Shown piece after piece: positions 1-9,287 of a stretch of DNA of 64,000 nt; position 1 is the stretch's first letter; each line of letters begins with the position of its first letter. Source of the DNA: Mermis nigrescens (lineage: Eukaryota; Nematoda; Enoplea; Mermithida; Mermithidae). The position numbers and the translations under genes were made by a program. The stretch is taken from assembly GCA_036768485.1 (NCBI GenBank), contig JAVLUZ010000154.1:2438529-2502528 (forward strand), given 5' to 3'. Below the pieces are notes generated by a model. It was not told the DNA's origin. It did no database searches and saw only the letters and a program-made list of their open reading frames with translations.

Positions 1-214
1 GAATGCTCATTTAAAGGCATACCCCGTCCAAGAATACAATTGCTAAAAAACGATGAATATCTAATTCCTGCCAAAAATATGGCAACTTCTTTGGCATCCG
101 AATTTTCCACCTTGACCATTGCAATGGTATCAATGGCGGACGCAGGCGAGTATTCATGCCAAGCATGCAATGCGAGCGGCTTCCAAACTACCAAGGCACG
201 ACTTACAGTCAGAG
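1..214 (+). CDS. Exon: C-terminal part of I-set Ig domain
   Basis: Frame 1 is open from the window edge to a donor at 215 (AGAG|GTACAT). It encodes two Cys-containing strands with the conserved DAGEYSC motif and an A-R-L-T-V-R end strand. It ends in phase 1 and joins the next exon to make a Glu codon. Confidence 0.75.
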
Positions 215-3200
215 GTACATCCTTCTGATTTTTCTTAAAATTATATCAAATATTTCAGTTTAAAATTGTATAATTTGTTACGAACAAAAAAATCTGACAC
301 CGTTTCCCTTTTTTATTCCTAAATTATTTATTATAAATTTCACCTGAAAAAGAGTACTTGTGATAAGCAACAATACTAACTATTTTGCTAAATGTGTTCA
401 TATTCCATAATATCTTACATTTCAAGGAAATAAATGACTATGTGTATTAAACTTCCATCAAACATGCACCCAACCAATCATTATAATTGAATAATCATGT
501 CAAAAAGACAATGTAAGATGTGAATTCATGCAAATCAGTACATTATTTCATTATGAGAAGCTTAATCAATTATAGAAACTGGGAGTGGCGGCAATGACGA
601 TGGCAATTTCGATGAAGATGGCGATGATGATAACAGCAGCTGCGACAACAAAGACAACAGCGATAAAGATGAAGATGTCGGCAATGACGTCATTGTTGTC
701 GGTTGCGACAACAATGACGGCATTGGCGATGATGACGAAAACGGCGGCAGCAGTGATAGCAACGACGGCAATGAAGAGGATTGTAGCCTCAACGACGACA
801 ACAGCAATGACTTTTACAATCTGACTGATGTCGTGCCTCGTGTAAAAGCCTATAGCCACAGAACACCAACGCCATTGTTATTTTCAAACAATGGTAAATA
901 ATTGTAATTCATATAGTTAACATTTAATTGATTAAATTTGATAGGTAATAAATTAATGTTTCTATGTTTCTCAATAAGGTTATGCAGAGTTCATTGGAAT
1001 ACCTCGTTCTCTTTTGTGTTTACTCTCGTTTTGACCAACGTTCTAGATGTCTAATTTTATTTTATTTATGCACTATATTGTAGTCTTAACTATAGAAACA
1101 CAGTAGGCCTCGATGTTAGTGTAGGGTGTCAGACATATTATCAACGGATCCTAAAATAAGCTTATCTTGAACCCAAATTAAGTCCAAAAACATGTTTTAA
1201 TGCTGAAATGGCAGAAAAATTCATGTACTCGTAAAACAACACTCTCTAATTCATGTGAAGCAAATTATTGAAAGTGGTATTTAAATAAACTGAAATATTC
1301 GAATTTTTAAATAAATAATTTATAAGCAATTATATTGCTTCAATTTTAATTTATCTGTTATTATTTAATTATATATTATTTCTAATTGTTATGCTGAAAG
1401 TAGTATAACAATAAATTTACAGTATTTATGTTTAGAATCTGGCGACAATTTGTTTGAAAGAGCCTGCGATCTATCCGGAGTCGTTAGTTTTCTTATGAAT
1501 GATGGTAAATGATATTTAACATATTTTCAATTATATCATCATAGAAATTAATAACTAATAATTAATTTACAAAAGTGAATAGTAATATTAATAAATAACA
1601 AAATTATTCATATATTTCCCCTTATTATTAGACAGGAACTTAGTTTTTTCAACACCTGAAGTGTATATTAATAATTGAAAGGGTAACCTAAAAATACAAA
1701 ATTAATAAGTTATTTAGTGAAATAATTATATTGCAGTAAATTTTCGGATAACGCCTAAAATCCTACTTTAATTTAGCCTATTTATTTTAAATATTAATAT
1801 TTAGCATAGAATGTCATACAAAATATAAGACAATATATTACATCAAATGTTAGAATGTAATAAAATATACTTATATTTCAAGTGATGATGTATTTTAAAT
1901 TCTTATGTATTTAGCATTACAATATAATGAATTCATGTAGTATTCAATTTCTAAAACTTGTATTAAACCCATTTTAGGAAAACCAGAAGTTTGTCACAAA
2001 CCGGTAATAACTTGCTGTACTTCTGAATCTGTATGTCTTCAGTGGACTTCGGATGAATCTATCATATCCTATGATGTCAGCGGATATTTCATTGAATTCA
2101 TGGAGATATCATCAGACAAAAATTGGACGCTTGCCACAACTGAAACAGTCGCTCAGTCACCACACATAATCAGGGGCCTCAATTCATCCTCCACATACAT
2201 ATTCCGAGTCTGGGCAAAGAATGCCCGAGGAATCGGACTTCCTAGTTGGCCTTCGGATCCAGTTACCCTGCCTGCTTCACATAAAGGCAATTACAGTACA
2301 TTAAACTAAAACTAATTTAGCAATCAATTTACCTGATTTACTCAAGGTACATAAAATCTGTCTTAGTCCTTTTTATATTATTAGAAAAATGTATATTTAT
2401 TCAATTCAGATTTTATTGCATTTCCTCTATTTTGAACAAAACATTTATTAATCTTGTGATACAGCCAAAACTATTTCAAAATATTTTTTATCACCAGCAC
2501 ATGTATCAATACAACAAAATGTAAACATTATTCTTCAAATTTTTATATTAGCTGTGGTCACACATGGGCGTGGGGGTTTAGGGGGTGTGCATTCCCCCAG
2601 AAGTTGAAATACCCCCCACCCCCAGCCATCAAAAAACACCCCAGAAAAAATTATTTTTGCTTTTTAAGTAATTTTTTGATGCCATTGGATAGTGCTCTAC
2701 GACAAACATCGAAAAATGGTTTTTTTTACGCCATGCAAACACTTTTAAGATAATTTTTGACCTTTAAAATTTTTTTCACCCCCCCTGAAATTTTTTCACC
2801 CCTCCCCCAGAATTTCGGTGCTGCCCACCTATGGCTGTAGTACCAATGCGCTAAACGTACTTAATGACATTTCTCTATACATGAATACGTAATCCCGGCA
2901 AGTTTAAGCCTGAAAGTAAATATTACTTATCAATCTCTTCAAAAATAAGTTAATACATTTGTAATATATGAAGAATGTTTTACATTAACTCCATTATTAA
3001 TTCATTTATCTAGATTTTTATTTTATAGATACTGCGTATTTATCCGTTCTGGATAAGTTCCGTCAAGCACGAAGTTCAGCTAGACTGAAGAGCTTGATAT
3101 CAGGTAACTTATGGTTAACTCTTAATTGTACATTATCTTAAGCTATGTTTTTAAACCTCATTAATTCCATCATTGTATTACTCATATCTTTATATTAACA

Positions 3201-3383
3201 TTTTTTTAATTCAAAGTTTTTTGGCTAAATATTGTATATATTTTTTGTAACCTTAAATTAATGCTATTGCTAAACCGAATATGTTTTCTGCAAATTTTTT
3301 CTATTTAAGATGTATTTATACGAGGTTTTTTGAGATTTATTAATACCTATAGTAGAAGGAATACAAACTTGTTCTGGTCCTAG
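1..3383 (+). CDS. Ig/FN3-domain protein, 3' part (six exons, C-terminus)
   Basis: Spliced model: exons 1-214, 576-893, 1436-1504, 1978-2295, 3029-3103 and 3310-3383, giving 355 residues and a TAG stop at 3381-3383. The 5' part lies outside the window. The first exon is an I-set immunoglobulin domain: the first Cys is at codon 2, followed by GIPRPRIQ, and the typical DAGEYSCQACN F-strand carries the second Cys. Exon 2 is acidic and low-complexity. Exon 4 is a complete fibronectin type III domain (LQWTSDES, the YIFRVWAKNARGIG motif, PVTLP end). Every internal junction is GT-AG and phase 1, the symmetric class usual for shuffled Ig/FN3 modules. An AATAAA lies 37 bp after the stop. No transmembrane segment or kinase domain is visible. 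The Ig style suggests an intracellular muscle/cytoskeletal family (titin, twitchin, MLCK or obscurin type), but I cannot name the gene; a cell-adhesion protein is the alternative. Confidence 0.75.
576..893 (+). CDS. Exon: acidic Asp/Asn/Gly-rich linker
   Basis: The acceptor is TTATAG at 570-575 and the donor is ATG|GTAAAT at 894. In the phase set by the previous exon it is open for 105 codons: about 75 residues rich in Asp, Asn, Glu, Gly and Ser, then a more ordinary tail (FYNLTDVVPRVKAYSH). The sequence is built of GAYGAY/GACAAC-type repeats, so long ORFs in the other frames and on the other strand are shadows. Phase continuity on both sides supports it as a real exon. It could be an alternatively spliced disordered linker. 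Confidence 0.6.
1436..1504 (+). CDS. Exon: short linker exon
   Basis: The acceptor is TTTAG at 1431-1435 and the donor GATG|GTAAAT is at 1505. It adds 23 residues beginning ESGDNLFERACD. It is phase 1 at both ends, so it can be included or skipped without a frameshift. Confidence 0.55.
1978..2295 (+). CDS. Exon: complete fibronectin type III domain
   Basis: The acceptor is ATTTTAG at 1971-1977 and the donor TACA|GTACAT is at 2296. About 105 residues begin GKPEVCHKP. They carry the FN3 landmarks: the B-strand Trp (LQW), Tyr in the C strand (GYFIEF), the Leu of the E-F loop (RGLNSSSTY), YIFRVWAKN and a PSDPVTLP end. Confidence 0.8.
2559..2833 (+). mobile_element. Family B element (B1) in Ig/FN3 intron 4
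   Basis: A 275-bp non-autonomous element with ends CACACATGGGCG and CCCACCTATG (consensus TIR CAYASSTGGGC). Flanks GCTGTGGT and GCTGTAGT are a 7/8 TSD. The internal sequence (a CCCCAGAA tract, then GATGCCATTGGATAGTGC) is shared with more than ten copies in the window. Eight-bp TSDs indicate the hAT superfamily. Confidence 0.8.
3029..3103 (+). CDS. Exon: basic linker after FN3 domain
   Basis: The acceptor is TTTATAG at 3022-3028 and the donor TCAG|GTAACT is at 3104. It encodes a short Arg/Lys-rich segment (LDKFRQARSSARLKSL), probably helical. Phase 1 on both sides matches its neighbours. Confidence 0.6.
3310..3383 (+). CDS. Terminal exon of the Ig/FN3 gene
   Basis: A pyrimidine-rich acceptor (TTTTTTCTATTTAAG) ends at 3309. 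In the required phase it gives 24 residues (DVFIRGFLRFINTYS...) and then TAG at 3381. AATAAA follows at 3420. The residues match no family I know, so exon identity rests on the splice site, phase and nearby poly(A) signal. Confidence 0.5.
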
Positions 3384-3419
3384 GAATATGCCTTCTGTAA
3401 CTGTTCTCTAGAATTGTTA

Positions 3420-3425
3420 AATAAA
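3420..3425 (+). terminator. Poly(A) signal AATAAA of the Ig/FN3 gene
   Basis: Canonical AATAAA 37 bp after the proposed stop codon, in otherwise gene-free AT-rich DNA. Confidence 0.45.
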
Positions 3426-3682
3426 AAATTGTTCATTTCTAAAATATAAATAAGTATATGTCTTATGTAAATCCATAAAATGTATGCTAACTCTTATTAT
3501 TTCATATATGTTTTATATCAAAAGCTAACTATACCTTTTTTACAAAATGCCTTTATTCCAAAAAAATGTCCGAAATTTTTCTTCAAATCAATAGGTTTTG
3601 AATTAAAATTGACGATAAATAACGATAATTTGGTTCAATTTGTGCCAACGAACAATTTTTTTACTGAAACTTTCGACAATTT

Positions 3683-4544
3683 TTGCATAATATAAGACCC
3701 CCTTTATATGGTAAATTCTGCATTATAAGCGATTTCTCATATTTAGCTACTCATTTTTCACCTATCCGCGACCATAATCGTCTAATGCAAATATCAATGG
3801 AGCAATCTTGGCCAGGACTACAAATTCGTCAAAATCTGCCAATATTAAACAGAGGTGTTTTTACAACGAAAGCTTTCATGAAAGACAAAATTATATGCGA
3901 TTACAAAGGCCAACTCTTTAAAAAGACTCAGTTCGACGCCATTTTAAACAGCATCACAGATGAAGGATCTTAGAAGGATAATGTCTGCGTAAATTATATT
4001 ATGATTTTTACTAGTGCATCTTTTTTATTGATGAAATTTATACAATAATAGCATTGTATATAGAATTTTATAATTTATTATTTATTTAGCAATACAGTTC
4101 TATTTAGAAAGTATTTATCAATTGAAATTTTATAAATTCTTTTAACTTTACCATATTCGTTTCTTTTATCTAGTTTTCTATAAGCTATGCTAAACTTTTT
4201 CAATTAATTGATGAAAATATATTTTATTAAAGAACACATAGATATGCATTAAAGGTTGTTTTGGGTTTAGAAATAGATTGGATTTCCATTTTGACGGATG
4301 ATGGTACACGATAGGTGCGCACAAAGAACCCCCTGCTGGCAAACCATCACGTTTTGGACGTCTTATCAACCATTGTAGCATGCACATGAACGTTAAGCCT
4401 TCACCAAGACGTACATCCACAGGGGATATCTTTGTAATATTTTTCGCTTCGACAGACATACCGACATTAACACAGTTGTTTTGGAATTACGGTGATGAAT
4501 TTATGAGCACTCAAGGCCAAACACTTAAGTGTGCGTGTGAATAG
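3683..4544 (+). pseudogene. Broken SET-domain methyltransferase (KMT5A/SET8-like)
   Basis: Two separated pieces of one SET domain. Piece 1 (about 3809-3973) reads WPGLQIRQNLPILNRGVFTT...IICDYKGQLF, matching the N-terminal SET strands (the GRGVFAT...C-Y-G pattern), and ends in TAG at 3971. Piece 2 (4302-4544) reads AHKEPPAGKPSRFGRLINHC, then FVIFFASTDIP and WNYGD. That corresponds to the R-(L/F)-x-N-H-(S/C) SAM-binding motif and the W/YDYGD catalytic motif. About 330 bp of AT-rich sequence with stops separates the pieces, no plausible splice sites join them in frame, and piece 2 is preceded by an in-frame TGA. The second half of each motif is partly eroded. I infer an inactive copy; SET8-like genes are multi-copy in some insects (general knowledge). 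A real intron with unusual sites is the less likely alternative. Confidence 0.6.
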
Positions 4545-4825
4545 ATTGGAATTTCGTATACAAAGTATAGCCGCAACAGTTATTGATTTTTTCAAACTTC
4601 TCTATTTTTTAGGCTTAGACTTATAGTCTGCTTCATTTATTCGAGAGCTTTTTGGTAAATTTGTCAAGGGCTACATTAAGCAAAACAAAACAAGCTGCTG
4701 TAATTTGGCGGAGCAGATAAGTGAGGGCAAGAGGCTGTTTAATGCACTAATTCGCCCATATAAATTGAATTTAGGCATTGAATCAGTGCTGGGACATACT
4801 GTAGTAAGTGTGCTAAGTAAAAAGT

Positions 4826-4894
4826 TATCGGCTGGGGTCAAACCTGGGTTGCTTCGACGACAAGCAGACATTTTACCACTGAGCCACACTGGAG
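4826..4894 (-). other. tRNA-like sequence inside T1
   Basis: On the minus strand there is a good A box (TGGCTCAGTGG), a perfect 5-bp anticodon-type stem TGCTT/AAGCA with a 7-nt loop, and a B box-like GGTTTGACCCC. The acceptor and T stems are decayed, so this is not a functional tRNA gene. It is more likely an ancient tRNA or SINE head captured in the element. Confidence 0.6.
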
Positions 4895-6792
4895 TTAATG
4901 GCGTTTCTTAACATCTTAGTCTATTGTGCTTAAAGGTCAACTTAGGATAAGCTGAATTGGCGATTTTTATCTGTAAGTTGATTGATCTGTTGAAAGACAA
5001 GAATAAATTATGGGGAAAAAAATTCGGAAACGGAAACGGAAATGGAAAAGGAAACAATGGGTAAACGCCGGAAACAAAAATGGAAACAACCAAAGCGTCG
5101 GAACCGAGTTCCCTAAATGTAAAGGCCACATCAGGGCCAACACCCCCAATCCCGTTTCCAGCAAAATTTTACCCATATGTAGCTGACACAGGATCTGTCG
5201 GGGGTTTCTTCGCCCTGGGGGCACTTCAAAGTGCCGGAACCTGGGATCCCCAAGTAGGGCACATCAGGGTCAAACCCCCACCCCATTTCCGGCAAAATGT
5301 TTCTCACTGAAGGGGGTTCAGGGGCTCGGAAACGGGGTACACTATTATTCATATATGTACCTGACCCCAGTTCCGTCAGGGGTTTCTCCGCCCTGGGGGC
5401 AGTCCAATGTTCCGGAACCGGGGTTCAGCAAATAGGGCCCATCGGAGTCACTATCCTCAACCCCGTTTTTGGCAAAACTTCCCTCACTGGAGGGGTTTAG
5501 AGGCTCAGAAACGGGGTACCCATTATTCATTTGAGATGCTGACCCCAGTTCCGTCGGGGGTTTCTTTGCCCTGGGGGCACTCTAAAGAGCCGGAACCGGG
5601 GTTCCTCAAGTAGGGCAAATTATGGTCAACACCTCCATACCCGTTTCCGGCAAAATCTTACCCATGGGAGGGGTTTACGGGCTCGGAAATGGGGTACACC
5701 ATTATTCATATTTTTAGCTGACCCCGGTTCCATAGGGGGTTTATCCGCCCTGGGGCACTCAAAAGTGCCGGAACCGGGTTTCCCCAATTAGGGCGCATCA
5801 GGGACAACACCCCAACTCTATTTCCGGCACTCTGGACTATCCCCAGGGCGGAGAAACCCCCGACGGAATCAGGGTCAGCTACATATATGAGTAATTGGTT
5901 ACCCCATTTCTGAGCCCATAAACACCTTCATTGAATGAGATTTTGCCAGAAACCGGAGTGGGGGTGTTGACCCCTATGGGTCCTACTTGCAAAAACCCCG
6001 GTTCCAGCACTTTGGACTGCTCCTAGGGCGGAGAAACCCCTGACGGAGCCAGGGTCAGCTACATATATGAATAATGGGGTACTCTGTTTCTGAGCCCCTA
6101 AACCCCCTTCAGTGAGTGAAATTTTGTCGGGAACCGGGTGGGGGGTTTTGACCCTTATGGGACGGAACCGGGGTCAGCTACATATATATTAATAATGGGG
6201 TACCCCGTTTCTGAGCCCCTAAACCCCCTTCTGCCGGAAACAGAGTTGGGGGTGTTGACCCTAATAGGCCCTACTTGCGGAACTCCGGTTCCGGCACTTT
6301 GACTGCCCCAGGGGAGAAACCCCCGATGGAACCAGTTTTAGCTGCATATATGAATGATGGGGTACCCCGTTTCCAGACCCCTTAACCCCCTTCAGTCAAC
6401 AAAATTTTGGCTGAAATGGGGTTGATGTGTTGACCCTCATAGGCCCTACTTGGGGAACCCCGGTTCCGGCACTTTGGACTGCCCCCAGGGCAGAGAAACC
6501 CCCAAGGGAAGCGGGGTCAGCTTCTCATGTGCATAATTAAGTACCGCTTTCTGAGCCCCCAAATCCCTTTCATTGAGAGTAATTTTGCCAAAAATGGGGT
6601 TGAGTGTGTTGACCCTGATGCGCCCTACTTGGGGAACCCCGTTTCCGGTATTTTAGATCACCCCCAGGGCGGAGAAACCCCCAACGCAACTGGGGTCAGC
6701 TACATATACATATCATGAGATAACCCGTTTCCGAGCCCCTGAACCCCCTTCAGTGAGAAAAATTTTGCTATAAACGGAGTGGGGGTGTTGAC

Positions 6793-7052
6793 CACACCTG
6801 GGCGTGGGGGGGGGTTTGGGGGGTATGCACCCCCAGAAACCAAAATACCCCCCCCAGAAATCAAAATACCCCCAGAATTCAATTTTTGAAAATTTTTTTC
6901 GTTTTTTCGCAATTTTTTGATGCCAATGGATAGTGCTTGATGAGAAACGTCGAAAAATGGTGTTTTTATCGCCATACCACCATTTTTAAGGCCATGTTTT
7001 GACCTTCAAAAAAATCTTGCACCCCCCAGAATTTTCTTGCTGCCCACGTATG
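6793..7052 (+). mobile_element. Family B element (B2)
   Basis: Begins CACACCTGGGCG, ends CCCACGTATG, and is flanked by GTGTTGAC on both sides (6785-6792 and 7053-7060). It is nested in Q1. Confidence 0.85.
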
Positions 7053-7060
7053 GTGTTGAC

Positions 7061-7318
7061 CATAGGTGGGCAGCACCAAATTCTGGGAGGGGGTTGAAAA
7101 AATTTTCAAAGGTCAAAAAATGGTCTTAAAAGTGGTCGTATGGCGAAAAAACACCATTTTTCGACGTTTCTCATCGAGCACTATCCAATGGCATCAAAAA
7201 ATCGCTAAAAAAGCAAAAAACATTTTCAAAATTTTAATTCTGGGGGTATTTTGATTTCTGGGGGTATTTCAACTTCTGAGGGGGGTGCATACCCCCCAAA
7301 CCCCCACGGCCATGTGTG
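7061..7318 (-). mobile_element. Family B element (B3), opposite orientation
   Basis: Begins CATAGGTGGGCAGC right after the TSD that ends B2, ends GGCCATGTGTG, and is followed by a third GTGTTGAC (7319-7326). B2 and B3 therefore inserted into the same 8-bp target. Confidence 0.85.
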
Positions 7319-7922
7319 GTGTTGACCCTGATGTGCCCAATTGCTGAACCCCGGTTTTGACACTTTGGAGTGCCACCAGGGCGGAGAAACCCCGACGGAA
7401 CTGGGGTCAGCTACATTTAAGAATAATAGGGTACCCCGTTTCGGACCCTCTGAACCCCCTTACATGGGTAAAATTTTGCCAGAAACGAGGTTGGGGTTGT
7501 TGGTTGACTCTGATATGCCCTACTTGGGAACCCCGGTTCCGGCGCTTTGGATCGTTTCTGTTTCCAGCGTGTACCCATCGTTTCCGTTTCCAGCTTTTGC
7601 CCACTATTTCCGTTTCCGCTTCCGGATTTTACCCAACATTTCCGTTTCCGTCTTTTACCCATGCTTTAAATTATGCCGCAAGAATGCTATTGAAAAACCC
7701 TCCCTTGCTTCGTAGCTACAGTGAGATCTAGCAACCTACGTTATATAAGAAAGAAGGGATTACTGTAGCCTCCAAAAACATTTACTGAAGAAAGCTCTCG
7801 CTTAGATCGGTATCACTCCCACTTACTTAGGTTGATATACAGGCATTAGTTTGGGCCGCACAACATAGGGTTTAAACAATCGTTTTCTTCTCTTTTCTTG
7901 TATTACTCAAACTTAAATGCAT

Positions 7923-8473
7923 CTATAGTCTGTTTCATTTATTCGAGAGCTTTTCAGTCAATTCTTTTAAGGGCTACAGTAAGCTAAACAAGACGAATTA
8001 CTGTACTTCGGCAGATCAGCTCAGTGAGGGCGAGTGGCTAGAATTCTTCCATTTTTAATGCACTAATACACCCAAATAAATTTGATTTAGGCATTTAATC
8101 AGTGCTGGGACATACTACAGTAGTGCGCTAAACAAAAAGCTATCGGTTGGAATCGAACCCGGGTTGCTTCGAGTACAAGCAAGAGGTTTTACCACTGAGC
8201 TATGCGGGAGTTCGCGGCGTTTCTTAACATCTTAGTCGATTGTGTTTAAAGTGTCGACTCAGGATAAGGTGAATGCGCGATTTTTATTAGTAAGTAAATT
8301 GATCTGCTGGAAGACGAGAATAAATTATGCCGCAAAAATGCTATTGAAAAACCCTTCTTTGCTACGTAGCTAAAGTGAGATCTAGCGACTTACAGTAAAT
8401 AAGAAATAAAGGGTTACTGTAACCTCCGAAAACATTTGCTGAAAAAGCTCTCGGCTAAATGAAACAGACTATA
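7923..8473. mobile_element. Element T2, intact MITE with embedded tRNA-like sequence
   Basis: A 551-bp element whose ends CTATAGTCTGTTTCATTTA and TAAATGAAACAGACTATA form a TIR of about 30 bp that continues into CGAGAGCTTTTT. Flanks AATGCAT and AATGTAT may be a degenerate TSD. The same first 15 bp also terminate the small MITE at 8760-8933. Confidence 0.7.
8142..8210 (-). other. tRNA-like sequence inside T2
   Basis: The minus strand carries A box TAGCTCAGTGG, stem TGCTT/AAGCA with 7-nt loop GTACTCG, and a B box GGGTTCGATTCC. The acceptor stem does not pair convincingly. Homologous to the T1 copy. Confidence 0.6.
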
Positions 8474-8534
8474 AATGTATTTTAAGTCAAACCTGCATTT
8501 TGGATTACATGCTAACTTAAGTACATACCTACTT

Positions 8535-8712
8535 TATCTTTTTTAGCAAGATAAATTCCTATCAAAAAGAAAAAGATAAAGATAGAGATGGCTTGTGATT
8601 TTTCCAAAAGATAAAGATAAAGATAAAATAAAGAAATTGTCAAGATAGAGATAAAGATATCTTTATCTTTATCTTTATCTTGCTAAAAAGATAAAGATAA
8701 AGAAATCTTTTA
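8535..8712. repeat. GATAAA/TTTATC low-complexity palindromic repeat
   Basis: Runs of AAAGATAAAGATAAA and the inverse TTTATCTTTATC, bracketed by inverted TTTTTAGCAAGATAAA copies. No coding potential. Confidence 0.8.
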
Positions 8713-8759
8713 CAACACTAATGGATTCGCATCTAACCTAGAACTTAGAAATCAAATAT

Positions 8760-8933
8760 CTATAGTCTGTTTCACAAGTTTGGGCATGAATTTTGAAAAT
8801 TTTTTCGAAAGTGAGTCGACGGATTACGATAATTATATGTATGTCAAATTAATGCTATAATCACAACTTGTCGGCTCATTGTAAGACGTACTTTTTAAAA
8901 TTCATACTCAAACTTGTGTGAAACAGACTATAG
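8760..8933. mobile_element. Small palindromic MITE related to T ends
   Basis: 174 bp. The left end CTATAGTCTGTTTCACAAG and the right end CTTGTGTGAAACAGACTATAG are perfect inverted repeats that extend inward to AAAATTCAT. It shares the first 15 bp with T2. Confidence 0.8.
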
Positions 8934-9287
8934 TACTGTAATTGATACAGTTGCTCGACGGACGACCTACTGGCTGCTCCCATTAAGCAATGAAGAAAAA
9001 GAAATCGAATGTCATACAAATAAGAACATCGTATATCCCAAGCGACATCATGCTCCGTAGGTAGACCATGGAAAACTGGCAATTCCACTCCATATTGTTT
9101 AATACGTAATTAACATGAATGTACAAAGATACAGCTGCTTCTGACATGCATGACGATTAATCACGAGCAGATATAACAAAAAACACAATGACAAAATCTT
9201 ACTGTGCCTCGCGGTGGAGAAGATGTGGAGTAATGCCCAATTTTTCTTACTTGGGGTCTATACAGTTCAGGAGGTACGGGAAGTTAT

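Larger units (their letters stand above)
5013..7666. mobile_element. Element Q1: GGAAAC-ended, with palindromic internal array
   Basis: Inserted in T1 with a 9-bp (or 8-bp) duplication TAAATTATG at 5004-5012 and 7667-7675. Both ends are arrays of GGAAACGGAAAC / CGTTTCCGTTTC. The interior is about ten diverged copies of a roughly 250-bp unit containing GGGGTACCCCGTTTC, CCGACGGAAC and CCCTACTTGGGGAACCCCGG. Units read one way up to about 5830 and the opposite way after it. The short ORFs here are out-of-phase shadows of the repeat. Two family B elements are nested at 6793-7318. Confidence 0.7.
4620..7807. mobile_element. Element T1 (TIR TATAGTCTGYTTCATTTA), split by Q1
   Basis: Starts TATAGTCTGCTTCATTTA and parallels T2 (7923-8473) along its length, including the tRNA-like segment and the shared tail (GAGATCTAGCRAC, CTGTARCCTCC, AAAGCTCTCG). 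It is interrupted at 5013 by a 2.65-kb insertion flanked by a TAAATTATG duplication. The right terminal repeat is eroded near 7800. Confidence 0.65.

Noticed and set aside
585..824. Met/Thr/Ala-rich frames and the opposite-strand Ser/Leu and Val/Ile-rich frames
   Set aside because: Shadows of the acidic GAY/AAY exon read in other frames.
4628..4643. A 15-nt match (GCTTCATTTATTCGA) between the T1 end and the duplicated Rpt3 exon sequence at 29458-29472
   Set aside because: The T-family consensus differs at its first base and the Rpt3 bases are conserved codons for A-S-F-I-R, so I treat the match as coincidence; no T element is present in intron 5.
5305..5613. Several Pro/Gly-rich ORFs across 5080-7730
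   Set aside because: They are translations of the GC-rich palindromic array in element Q1 and occur on both strands in all frames.
8142..8210. Functional tRNA gene
   Set aside because: A and B boxes and the anticodon stem are good, but the acceptor and T stems do not pair, and the same sequence recurs inside a second mobile element.
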